Assembly: GCA_034509495.1 (NCBI GenBank)
Contig: CM067507.1
Span: 27,394,385 to 27,458,384, forward strand
Length of the DNA stretch: 64,000 nt
Source of the DNA: Acestrorhynchus altus
Lineage: Eukaryota > Chordata > Actinopteri > Characiformes > Acestrorhynchidae
Direction: 5' to 3'
A model generated the notes under the pieces. It made no database searches, was not told the DNA's origin, and saw only the letters and a list, made by a program, of their open reading frames with translations. Shown here piece by piece: positions 1 to 11,238 of the stretch. Position 1 is the first letter of the stretch. Every line of letters begins with the position of its first letter. The position numbers were made by a program, and so were the translations under genes.

Positions 1-3
1 CTG

Positions 4-121
4 CAACACAGCAAACCTGCCTCATCACAAACTATATATTTTCATATTAGACGATACACATCAACACAGCAAACCTGCCTCATCACAAACTATATATTTT
101 CATATTAGACGATACACATCA
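4..121. repeat. Two perfect tandem copies of a 58-bp unit
   Basis: The unit starting caacacagcaaacctgcctc at position 4 recurs 58 bases later at 62 without a visible mismatch, and ends before the unique sequence starting near 122. The window starts inside or at the edge of it, so a longer array could continue to the left. Confidence 0.85.
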
Positions 122-539
122 CAGTCTTTAGTTCAAAGATTTGATGTTTGAAAAAAATATTGCATCAATAATTGCAATTGTTCTCCTGAAAACAGAGCAA
201 ACCTTATTTAGCATCTAACACTCTTCTCAACCACATGTACAGTTGTTTCACAGTCGACTCAGAAATGTTAACTGGGATAACGTTACATCAACGCACTCAT
301 AACCTGTGATGGAAAACACTTGAGTAACCTAAGCATTTTTTGGAGGATCTGAACTGTATTATGACTGTAAGTGAATACATGTAATTTTACTCAATTTCCA
401 AGACAGAACTTTCACACCACACATTTTCATCTAGACCAAAGAACACTATTCAAATTTCATGAGACGTGGGATTTTTACATTTTCCTCCCATCAATCATAT
501 TAAACATTTCATTACAACGTTCAAACAAATTCAAATCAT

Positions 540-680
540 GCAAAACTCTAGAGGGGTTTAGAGCAGTGGAACAGTCAATACTTTGGGGTGAGTTGAGGAG
601 TTGGAGATGAGGTGAGGTGGTGATCATCCAACATCCTTACCTCTGTCCCTGGACTGTGGAGACATTCTCTGTACTTTCAC
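540..680. mobile_element. Partial MITE-like repeat (family also in ndrg1 intron 13 and tg introns)
   Basis: The segment around gagcagtggaacagt, followed by a gaggtggtgatcatccaacatcc-like stretch, resembles parts of the non-coding copies near 12690-12915 and 45285-45660. Only part of the element is visible and its ends are not resolved. Confidence 0.4.
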
Positions 681-1045
681 GTTCAAATGAGAATGCTTTT
701 GATTTAGTGGCCATACTAAAGTGAAAGGTCTGTTCAGAAAAGGAGGTTAAAGGTAAAGGCACATAGACCCACAGGGGAACTATCTGCTGCATTTAAACCA
801 TCCACACAGTGAAACACACACATACACACACCAGGGGTAGGAGTGGTGGGCAGCCTGTGGAGTTCAGAAAATCATACCAGCAACCTTCCAGTCACAAGGC
901 TGCCAGGACAACCAGGACACAGCTGCCCAGAAGTCAACAACAAGAAGACCCCTCAGCCCTCTCACATGATCCCCCCTTAAATCAGATTTGTTGATTTGTA
1001 CCCTGACATCACTACAAACAAGGATTGGAGTGATTTAAGATCACT

Positions 1046-1530
1046 GCCTTTCACTCCAGACCACTACCCCTCACTCCACATCACTGCCCCTCACTTCAGA
1101 TCACTACCCCTCACTCCAGATCACTACCCCTCACTCCAGATCACTGCCCCTCACTCCAGATCACTACCCCTCACTCCAGATCACTGCCCCTCACTTCAGA
1201 TCACTGCCCCTCACTCCAGAGCAATACCCCTCACTCCAGATCACTGCCCCTCACTCCACACCACTGCCCCTCACTTCAGATCACTACCCCTCACTCCAGA
1301 TCACTGCCCCTCACTCCAGATCACTGCCCCTCACTCCAGAGCAATACCCCTCACTCCAGATCACTACCCCTCACTAAAGATCTCTACTCTTCACTCCAGA
1401 TCACTGCCCCTCACTCCAGATTACAGCCCCTCACTCCAGATCTCTACCCTTCACTCCAGATCACTACCCCTCACTCCAGATCTCTACCCTTCACTTCAGA
1501 TCACTACCCTTCACTCCAGACTGCCTCGGC
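1046..1530. repeat. Minisatellite, about 24 copies of a 20-bp unit
   Basis: The unit is close to tcactccagatcactacccc, with g/a and c/t variants (actgcccc or actacccc, cttcaga or ctccaga). The 20-bp period is not a multiple of three, yet a frame stays open through it (996-1541), giving a 20-residue protein period every three units. I regard that frame as a by-product of a stop-free unit, not a gene. Confidence 0.9.
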
Positions 1531-1559
1531 CTTACTTCTAGTGGCCACAAACATTTAAC

Positions 1560-1962
1560 AGAGTAAATGGCAATGAGAACGAGACCGTCAGTGTGTTGAA
1601 ACGACCGTGCCTGGCAGAGAGCGGATTTAAGTCAGCTTTCTGAGTGAGCAGAAGTTCAGCTACCAAGCAACGAGATGAAGTTCATTAGATGTGACCAAAC
1701 AGCGGCGTAAACAGGCTGCTTTCACCCGCAGTGACCGTTATCTCGGTCACTCAGCAGTGGAAATCCAGCTCCAGAAGTAGAGTCCAGTCCGGGCTGTGCG
1801 CTGAGCTGCAGAAGAACTGCGCCCGCTGGCCGGATCTTCACTTCCGGACCTGGATCTGCAGCGGACTTACTCCACTGTGTGGAAATGACAAATTACTCAA
1901 CACCGCCGTTCAAACTCACTTTTCACCACACAGGAGAGCTTTATTACCACACACCCCGCAGG

Positions 1963-2021
<59 letters not shown>

Positions 2022-2320
2022 GAGAGACAGTTACATACAGAGAAAGAAAGCGCGCTCTGTCTAAAGGCGTGACCCCCCGAACAAAGACACGCCGCGGTGC
2101 TGTGAGATGAAATCTACCCCACGGTCTCCTCCCGCACTCACAGCTCTCAGCGGACAGTCCGCTACCGAACTCCGTCCATGAGACTCAGGTCCAGTGTGTC
2201 AGCTCTCCCTCCGCGCGGTCTCCATGGGGACGCGGCGTCACCATCAGCTCCGGATCGACACCGGTGGGGCGGGGCGGGGGCGGGGCCTGTCATGGGGGCG
2301 GGGCCAGGGCTGAAATCCAA
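1560..2320. promoter_or_regulatory. CpG-rich region with GC boxes, candidate promoter
   Basis: CpG is frequent from about 1560 to 2310, unlike the AT-rich sequence on both sides. At 2263-2310 there are several overlapping GC boxes (gggcggggc). No coding start with a good splice donor follows on the + strand. On the - strand a plausible donor (gctgtgagtg) is read near 2138. It may be an upstream alternative ndrg1 promoter or a divergent or non-coding start site. The gene it serves is not visible. Confidence 0.45.
1966..2029. repeat. (GA)n microsatellite inside the CpG-rich region
   Basis: An almost uninterrupted ga run with two single-base breaks (gagacag). Confidence 0.9.
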
Positions 2321-4100
2321 AATCTCTGTGTTGTGAAGTCTCCCAGAAACAAGTTTAATTATTCACTTTCACTGGCACCATTCTGTGCTGAGTATAGAAT
2401 AATTAAAAGGGCAGTTATTATGATTTTATTATTATATTACTATTACTGTGTTGATGTTTCAAGAGAACAGTGTCTCTTTATGTTGACAAAAGTTTTTAAA
2501 TGTGAAAAAAAATAATTTTTGAATATTTTTGAAACCTGGAGTCAGTCAATAGACTACAAAAATGAACCCTTCCTACTAACTAATTTAGATACACGCTTAT
2601 TATAAGTACTTTGATTTGACAGCACCTGAGCGGCACCCTTTGAAATGACTTACACTGAGTGTATGTGTGATTTTTGTGTATTTGTTTATTTTGGTGTATT
2701 GTGTTTTTGTTTTTTTTTCTTAATCATAGGTATTTTACATGTCAATCATATATACCACCTTATTTGTTTAATCATTTGTATATTAAAGGTAGTAAAGGCT
2801 ATAAGAATAGAGAGAATTATTATATATATATAATAACAAATGTATTGATGTAACTGTATTCAAATGGTTCTTGAATTAAAACATATTTTTTAAAATAATA
2901 ATAAACAATAAAATAATCAATAATTCATAATCAATATTATCTCTGGGATTTATTTTCACCCAATAAAGCACATCTACAACCACAATAACAATCTTTTACA
3001 TGCCTTTTATGTACACTTACTCCAATTAAACAGATTTCATCTAATAATGCTTATTATCAGCTTTATTATCAGCTTCATTTTTGGGGCTTTCGTGACAGAA
3101 GAGCCTTAAACGTACGAATCCTTGAGCACAACAATAATACTGATTATTAATGAATGATCTCCTGGCTAAATGTACAGGAATGCAGTCTGACCAATCAGTC
3201 ATCAGGGCACAATAGAATGTGAGGTCATAGGGACCTTTGATGTTGGTGGGCGGGGCTACAGCGTTCAACACGCGAGAAAACAACCTTAAATGAAAAAAAA
3301 TAACGTGTCTGTTTGGACTTCTTCATTTTCCTCGTTGCTTGTCTGATCTGATTTTTGTTTGTTAGTGTTTTCATTTTAATTGCAGTGAGAAGAGGCGAGA
3401 GAAAGGGCGTGAAAAACGACCATACTGCGCCATCTAGAGGCCAAATGTGTAGAAAACGAGGTCATCAAGACACTGAACACAGGAGTAGTTCATTTTGACC
3501 AGAGTTCATAAATGTATATAACTTGATCAGTAACATTTTTAAACGAATAAATGAAAATATAGATATATTATCACACTCTATATGAATCAGTCTTCTTTGG
3601 GTGTAGGTGTTACATGGTGATTGGTGATTGGTCAGTGTGAGGGTAGTGTCCTATTTTTGCCAACAGGCTTTAAGGGTTAAACCTACTGTCTGGGTTAGGG
3701 CTGACAACTGCAGGTCATCACCTGATAACATTAGACAGTGACATATGTCATGAAGCAGATGGACCTGGGTCACTGACCGGTTACGTGGTCTGCCAGCCAG
3801 GTCATGAATCACATTTTTCCTTAAATGGCCATTTCCTTTAAATGGTCAAGCAGTTTTCTAACAATGTTATAGTAAAAAAGATCAAGAAATATGACGAAAG
3901 GCATGCACCTGAAATGCACATTCACCCAGCAGGTAGTTAGTATGTTTTACATGCTCGGCCCTCCGCAGGGTAACATGGCTCCCCCAAACATACCCAGAAA
4001 GATAATGAATTGGGCTGTATCAGGATCTTATATAAGTGCCCACAATTGGAGTTCTTGATTGTGAGGCTGAATATTTACCTCTGCAGTCATTGAAATATAA

Positions 4101-4103
4101 TAT

Positions 4104-4174
<71 letters not shown>

Positions 4175-4192
4175 TTCAGTTAGTTATTTAGT
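4101..4192. repeat. Compound (TTTA)n(GTTA)n microsatellite
   Basis: About 30 bases of ttta units pass directly into gtta units, with interruptions at the 3' end. Confidence 0.9.
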
Positions 4193-4757
4193 ATTATTTT
4201 TATACACACACCCGGGCCTACATTTCACAAAATATATAAGTATGCTTTCTGAATCATGTTCTTTTTGTAATGTATTCTGTATTACTGAATGTCAGAAACT
4301 ATTTCTGCATATTAAATGCCTAATGTTCACTAGATAAACAATCACTTACATTGATGTACTTCTGATGGCACCGCATAAGAAGTCCTGGGAATGGAGCCAG
4401 TGGGGACATGAGAAGCTCATTACCAAAGTTCTGGTCATGGAGACAGAAGAAAATCTCATTTGTGTTGTAAACAAAACACAATAAATAGAGTCAACTGCCA
4501 TAGTCACCTCTCAGTGAGCTAATGAGACTGTATTACAGGTCATAAAAGAACTCTAATTCTACATGTTCTGCTTTTATAATAAAATGTATTGAGAACATCT
4601 TGATTCACAGGTGATACAGAGTTCTGTGTTGGCTACAGGACATCCTTCCATCAATGTCAAAAGCAAAGCCAATAACAACCCTGATTTACCACACACTCTC
4701 TACCACTTCCTTTAACATAATGGTAAAATGGCAATTAGAATAGGTCTTATATAGTCC

Positions 4758-4854
<97 letters not shown>
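4758..4854. repeat. (TAGA)24 microsatellite
   Basis: A perfect tetranucleotide run of about 96 bases. A shorter run of the same motif occurs at about 6900-6921. Confidence 0.95.
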
Positions 4855-5940
4855 CAAAATAAATTAGGCCTAATAGACCATTTCACAGTAATATTGTAAC
4901 ATTATAAATGAGGCATATCTCCTGTTTGAGTTCTTGATTGAACTGGTTTCGAACAGAATATACATGTTTAGGGCCACTGGGATGAGTTTGGGGTCAACAT
5001 GCTGTAACAAGGCCCTCTTCATTAATGTATATTGCATATTTGTGGCCTGCCACAGTAAAGAATAGAAGAATATATATTCTAATTTACATGTGATGTGTTG
5101 GACAGAATAAAGTTATAGCTCACACTGGTGCCTTCACTTTGAACTTGCAGGAAATGTGAGTGAACCAGTGTGGTGTACTCACTGAGGTCCAGAAGAAAGA
5201 AACTCCATATAGACTGGTTAGCTCACTAAAGTGTTTGGATAACTTGATGGTTTTTGGAGACCCTTAGTACAGATTACAGGCCTGCACTCCTAGCACAGTG
5301 TTTTGAAATAGGAAAGCAGTTTGGGAGTCAGAACAGTGGAACAGTGATGACATTTGGACAAGAGGAAGACCATCTGCCTTGAGCTGATTTATCACATGCA
5401 GCACATACTGTAGACATGCCTCAGTTAACCCATAAGAGCCTGAACCTAGTTTAAAATATTGATTCAAAATGATTGATTCAGTAAAATGAATGCATGTCAG
5501 CATATGTTACAACAATTCCATAACTTGTATTTCATCATTTAATACTAGAAATGGGGTCAGCAGTGGTTAAATAGAACCAATGATGTTCTATTAAAGTGTT
5601 TAAAAATGCACTTGTAAAATGAGCTGATTTTGTCTGTTTTGTTGACCAAACGTACCAGTGTTTTGTAAATGAGGTCATATGTTCACACATTCACACACTG
5701 TCCTGTGACGCATTCAGGATGTTCAGTGTGTGTCACTAAGGGACTCTAAGAATTAAAGTGAAGGACAAAGCACAGTAAGGAACTTCCACATCCATGTGCT
5801 CTTAGGACTTATAGAAGCTTTGCTGCTGGTCACTGATGAAACAGGCCATAAGGGAGATGTGTTGTGTTCCCCTGAGACAACACTATCCATTGTTTAGAGT
5901 GTCAGAGTGTCTGTGGCCTTAATCTTATGTTCACGTAGGC

Positions 5941-6000
5941 ATGCTAGATAACTGATACTGATGCTAGATACTGATACTGATGCTAGATACTGATACTGAT
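5941..6000. repeat. Three tandem copies of a 19-20-bp unit
   Basis: The unit atgctagatactgatactg is present three times; the first copy has one extra a. Confidence 0.85.
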
Positions 6001-6329
6001 TTTCATGTCTATAGGATTTTTTTTTAGGATTATTTTGGAAGTTGTATTTTACATATCATCACTGTCACAAGAAGTGTGAAAAAAGAGACATTTGCCTTTT
6101 TCACTTTTTGACAATGGGAATCTGTTATTCTTTATATGGAGTCAAAATTCATGATAAATAGTAAATATTTTACATTAACATATTAACGAAAGTTAAAAAG
6201 TGTTTTCTTCACCTGTGAAGTTGACAATTTGGGATGCATGATTTGTGTGACAGTGATGATATATACATTTAGAGCCTGTTTTTTCTTCACTGTTTAAAGC
6301 TTCATGCACATGGATTCTAATAACAAATA

Positions 6330-6515
6330 TGCATTTACATGACACACATATCCAGAGTTACTCCTGTTACAGAGGTGAGCCAGAATAGTGTTAGGAGTCT
6401 TGCCCAAGGACTCTTATTAGTGTAAAACAGCATGGTTGTGAATCAAACCCTAGTTTCCCACGTGGTGTGATGGCTCACTGGTCGTGTTCTCTGCTGTGCC
6501 ACACCAACCACTAGG
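6330..6515. mobile_element. Probable dispersed fish repeat, degenerate
   Basis: It contains phrases common in fish non-autonomous repeats (tccagagttactc, cttgcccaaggactc, gaatcaaaccc). A shorter related start (tttccagagtgact) is seen near 47050. This is family recognition from memory; ends are not resolved. Confidence 0.4.
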
Positions 6516-6612
6516 TGCTATGGCCAGGTGGTGGCAAAAGAAACATGATATGCATTTCCTGAAGGACATACCAAAGAAAACTAGTATAATTTGATTGCAG
6601 CTCAGCAGTATT

Positions 6613-6880
6613 GCTGTTATATAGGTATTGGTTGCTAAAATGTTGCTTGGTGGTTGGTAAGGTGTGATAGTATAGGTTTTGGTTGCTAGCTGATTGCTAA
6701 GGTGCTGCTATGGTATAGGTGTTGTTTCCTAAGGTGTTGCAAGTCTTTTAGGCGGTTTCTAAAGTGCTGCTATGGTATATGTGTTGGTTGCTAAGGTGTT
6801 GCTACTCTGTTGCTAGGTGGTTTGTAAGGTGCTGCTGTGGTATATGTGTTGCTCAGGTGTTCGTAGGTGGCTGCTATGCT
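6613..6880. repeat. Degenerate tandem array, 'gttgctaaggtg' type
   Basis: Variants of ttggttgctaaggtgttgct and ctatggtataggtgttg recur with an irregular period of about 40-60 bases over nearly 270 bases. It lies 270 bp upstream of the ndrg1 TATA box. Confidence 0.75.
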
Positions 6881-7145
6881 ACCAGATATTTATTTAAAAA
6901 GTAGATAGATAGATAGATAGAAGAGTTAGTGGAAGTAGTGGAAGAAGCCAAATGAGAACAATATTGAGGGCTTTGGTTTGTAAACACTGCTGAAAGCAGA
7001 CATGTGCAAATGCAGGATGCCCTTGTTGATTTGACAGACTGATCCAATTTGGAGATTTCTCCATAAGAACTAGGCTACCTTCCTCTGGCCAACATGCAAG
7101 GTATGCTGGGAGCAGAAGGCTTACAGCAGGCTGTAAACAGAAGGG

Positions 7146-7152
7146 TATAAAA
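7146..7152 (+). promoter_or_regulatory. ndrg1: ndrg1 TATA box, core promoter
   Basis: tataaaa lies 117 bases upstream of the ndrg1 start codon, which would place transcription start near 7175-7182 and give a 5' UTR of about 90 bases without an upstream ATG. The complementary strand of 7165-7169 reads acgtg, the core of a hypoxia-response element, close to the predicted start. NDRG1 is known to be hypoxia-inducible, but a 5-base match alone proves nothing. Confidence 0.55.
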
Positions 7153-7268
7153 TCCGGCTCAGTGCACGTTTGACCATTAGGATTTAGAGCCTGGAGAGAG
7201 ACAGAACATCATCTATACTCTAACACCCACATAGCTTCACTCCCCAGCCTGCTACACGAAGAGCAAGC

Positions 7269-10200
7269 ATGGTTCTGGAGGACTCTGAGTATGACTCTGT
7301 CTTTGAGGCAGAAGTCACAGTGAGTATTCCTCTTCTCCTCTCTGTTTCTTTGACTCTGCGGATTGCTGGCTATATGGGGTGGTTTGATTGATCTGTCACG
7401 CTGATGCTTTGCTGAGTTTGTGGTGATGTTCTGGATTGTGTGGTTTGGGAGATTGTATGATTGTGGTGCAGAACATTTCAGAGTCATGCTGCTCTAGTGA
7501 GACATGTGTGACAACTATCAGGATGTGTGTGTCTGATTGTGTTTGGTGGAGGAACATTCTCCCATCTGTTGTGCGAATGAGAGAAGAACTTTCTCATTGT
7601 GAGACTGCATTCAGTTAGTAAGTGAGGGCACACAGTTTCCAACTGCCGCCCTTCATTCTCCACAGTGACACGTTCCACTGACAGCTGGAACACATGGTAT
7701 GTAACTCCAATAATAAATGAAATAAGATTGTTCATGGTCAAGTGTTTCTCTAATTCGACTGCCGTGCTGTTGGAAGAATGTGATGGAGAATCTATGGTGT
7801 CTATTCCAAAAGCCTTGTGTCCTGCAAAGAACTTTTGTTTACTGGAGGGTTTTACTTGGTTGTGCTTCTGTTATTTACTTGCTTGCACCAATAAATGGTC
7901 ATTAAACCATTTCAGTTGAGCCATGAACTGCCAGAGGTGTGATCCCCGAGAAAGAATGACTGATTTGGCAAATCTTGGGACAATTGAAAAATAAAAGATA
8001 AGAATAAAGATATATTTTTCCCAAATTCTGTTTGATTTTGTTTTCTCTTTTTTCCCCCTTTTAAGTAACAATCTGAATGGGAAAATTGAAAATAAATGAA
8101 ATACACATTTCAAAGACACCTATACTAGAAAGTGATCTTTGGAGAGCTATGCCACAGAAGAACCAGTGCTGGGTCTCTAAAGCACCATGAAATCGGCAAT
8201 TCTTTACACACACCATTTCTGTAAATGAGATGCAAGTGTGAAGAACCTGCATATAATGTAAATTTTTTTTACCAGTCAAAGAATGTCTTATTATTTTAAG
8301 AGAAACTGTCTGGATGCATGGATCTACCACTGTGTTATCAGATCAGTGTGCCTTCTTTGACCTAGAACTCTAACTTCAGTTTTGCTCTTGCAGGAGGATA
8401 ATGTGGAAACCCCTTTTGGCACAGTACACTGCACCATAATAGGTATTCCCAGGGAGAACCGACCTGTCATTCTTACATTTCACGACATTGGACTGAACCG
8501 TAAGAATCTGTTCTCTCTTATTTTTGATTATTTATTGGGTTCTTGGTTCTTGCATCACCAGTTTTACTAGTTTGAAATGAGTTTCATTAGTTTGAGACTA
8601 GTTTGTCACTTATCACAGCATAGCTTTGTCATCTGTACATGCATATAATAATGTATATAATAATAAGGTAAGCATTATTTGTTGCTTTGTAATGGGTTTC
8701 TGCAGATAAGACCTGCTATGACAGTTTCTTCAGCCATGAGGACATGCAAGAAATCACACGGCACTTTGCTGTGTGCCACATCAACGCCCCCGGACAGCAA
8801 GAAGGTGCCAGTACTCTCCCAACTGGGTGAGTGTGAAGCAGGAAGACATTTACAGTCATCAAAAATGATATTCTACACAACATTTATACCCCTTAGCTTT
8901 TCCACGACTTTATGTTCACTCCAGAGACATCTGCCCATAAACCACAGCATCTCTCACTAATCTTCACCACTCCCTGGCAAGCAGATAGAATGTAGGTCAT
9001 GGTGTCATGGTGCCAGGGTCTGAACGAGTCAGAGCTCAGCAAGGCACCAGTGTCTGATCTGCCATCTGTTCCTGGGGAGATTCAGCATCTGCTACAGTAA
9101 TGCAGCCAGTCACAGAAATATAGGGGCAGACTTTACGTTTTCAGAGCTATACCAACATCTGGAGACCTAGACTGTCAGCACGTCTAGTGAGCTATAGCTT
9201 GACTTTGATCACATGTTCTCTATTTCTAGCTGTAGCTCACGTGGAATCAGAGCCTGCTCTTAGCAGATAAGCCATTTGTCATGGCTGTCTGGTACTCAGG
9301 ATTATAAATTAACCACTGGAATTCTCTCTTTATAGATTCACTTACCCCTCAATGGATCAGCTCTCTGAGACCCTTCCTATTGTGCTCAAGCATTTCAAGT
9401 AAGTGACCCAGACATGTCATGTTATGCTTCTTAGACTCTGGAACCTCTACTGGTTAAAGCTGAAGCCGTTTTTCTCCTTTGATTAAAATGTCCCTTTTCC
9501 TCTACAGTATTACAAGTATTGTTGGACTGGCCATTGGGGCTGGAGCCTACATCCTTGCACGGTTTGCTGTGAGTTGCAACTCTGTCAAACTTTGTGATGC
9601 ATTTCAGAGCTCCACTTTGATTAAACCAGGATTATGGCTCAGTTAAATTCTTGCTATGTAGCAGTATGTTGATACTTGATACTGGCAGCATAATCCTATT
9701 CATTATATTTGGCAAGCTGGCCAGTAATCCACTGGAATGTTCTCCTAAGGACAAACATGCTGCTCTGACTGATACATTAGAATGACTCACTTATATATGA
9801 AATATATGAATACATATTCAATTAATAGCCTAGATTGTAATGACTCTCTTAACTGCTTTTTCAGTGTACTGTAATATAAACAGACATTTGGCATGATTGA
9901 TTGATTGCCTCCAGTGGGTTTACCTGTCTTGGACTCTGCATATGTCTGTTTCAGCTGAACCACCCTGATCTGGTTGAGGGTCTTGTCTTGATCAACATCA
10001 ATGCTCAGGCAGAGGGCTGGGTGGACTGGGCTGCACACAAGGTGCCACAGTTTTATGTACTTTATAAGCAGTAGTTTTTAAATCAGACTTAAACTATTAG
10101 CCTTAAAGATCTGAATACAAGAAGGGCAACTGTAATTTATTTCATTTGAACCAAATGTTTTAAATGGGTGGATGCCCTTTTGAACCTACTGAAATGTCAG

Positions 10201-11193
10201 TTTGTAAAGTTCTGGATAGTGTAACTGGGCTTATCCACAGTATGCAGGCAATTCTGTTGCTAGGCTTATGGTAACACATTGATTTAATCCTAGATTTTCA
10301 TTCTTAGGGGATTAGAAAAGGAGCGTAGTTTTAAACCTCTTTTAATAAACTCATATATTCGATCAAAGCTCTTTGTACTTTACTCCACTCTCTAAAGACG
10401 AAATGACTTTCCACAGATCTCTGGCTGGGCCCATGCTGCCCCTGATATTGTCATCTCCCACCTGTTTGGACAGGTAAATAAACATGTGTTAAATCCTCAA
10501 AACTTATCACTAATTATTGGTGTTCTGTTAAATAGTGTAGAGGTTTGACTGAAGAATCAGATGCACAGTCTTTTAAAGAACACTTGTTGTGTATGTGTAA
10601 AGAGAGATAACCTATATTTATCCATAATCATTAGAAAAACAGGTGGATTCATGTTTATTCAATGATCAATTGTATTGATTAACTGATCAATTAGTTGTGT
10701 AATGAATGGTTGACTGATTTAGCAGTTGTTGAATACATTATGGTTAAATGTATCATGATCTTGTGGCAGGAGGAGATTCAGAACAATCATGACCTCATTG
10801 CAACCTTCCGCCATCACATCACAAACAGCATTAACCAGACCAACCTCCAGCACTTTGTCAAATCCTATAACAGGTACCATTGCAGTCATTTGTTTCCAAT
10901 CACTAGTATATTACTGCTGTCCAATGAAAACCATGTCCATCTCCATCTCCAAAACCATCTTCATCTTCTTCTTCATGATTCACAGCCTGTAGCTGTTCTG
11001 TACATAATTCTTAATGTACAGATCAAATGAAATGCTCTACGATTATTAAAATAAGCTCTTATTTTATATTAACTTCCATTCAAAGTTAAGCACATTTTGC
11101 CTTTTCCTGTTAAGTCACCTTTATGGAGATACATGTTTTTCATTGGACAGTGACAATTTCTGAAATCTCTATTCTAATCTTTATTTTCTTGTT

Positions 11194-11238
<45 letters not shown>

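Larger units (their letters stand above)
1..7140. other. Intergenic region upstream of ndrg1, no coding gene recognised
   Basis: I see no exon series with usable splice sites or a recognisable protein on either strand. The open frames here are short or fall in tandem repeats. The region holds a 58-bp duplication at the left edge, a 20-bp minisatellite, a CpG-rich GC-box segment, TTTA/GTTA and TAGA microsatellites, and a degenerate 'gttgctaaggtg' array. About 2320-4090 and 4860-5930 are AT-rich and unremarkable to me. In human, ST3GAL1 lies on this side of NDRG1, but none of it is visible here. Confidence 0.6.

Noticed and set aside
996..1541. 181-codon open frame rich in Ser/Pro/Thr
   Set aside because: It is the translation of a 20-bp minisatellite with no conserved protein, splice context or promoter.
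4758..4854. CRISPR-like or satellite array
   Set aside because: It is a simple tetranucleotide microsatellite without spacers; the host is a vertebrate.
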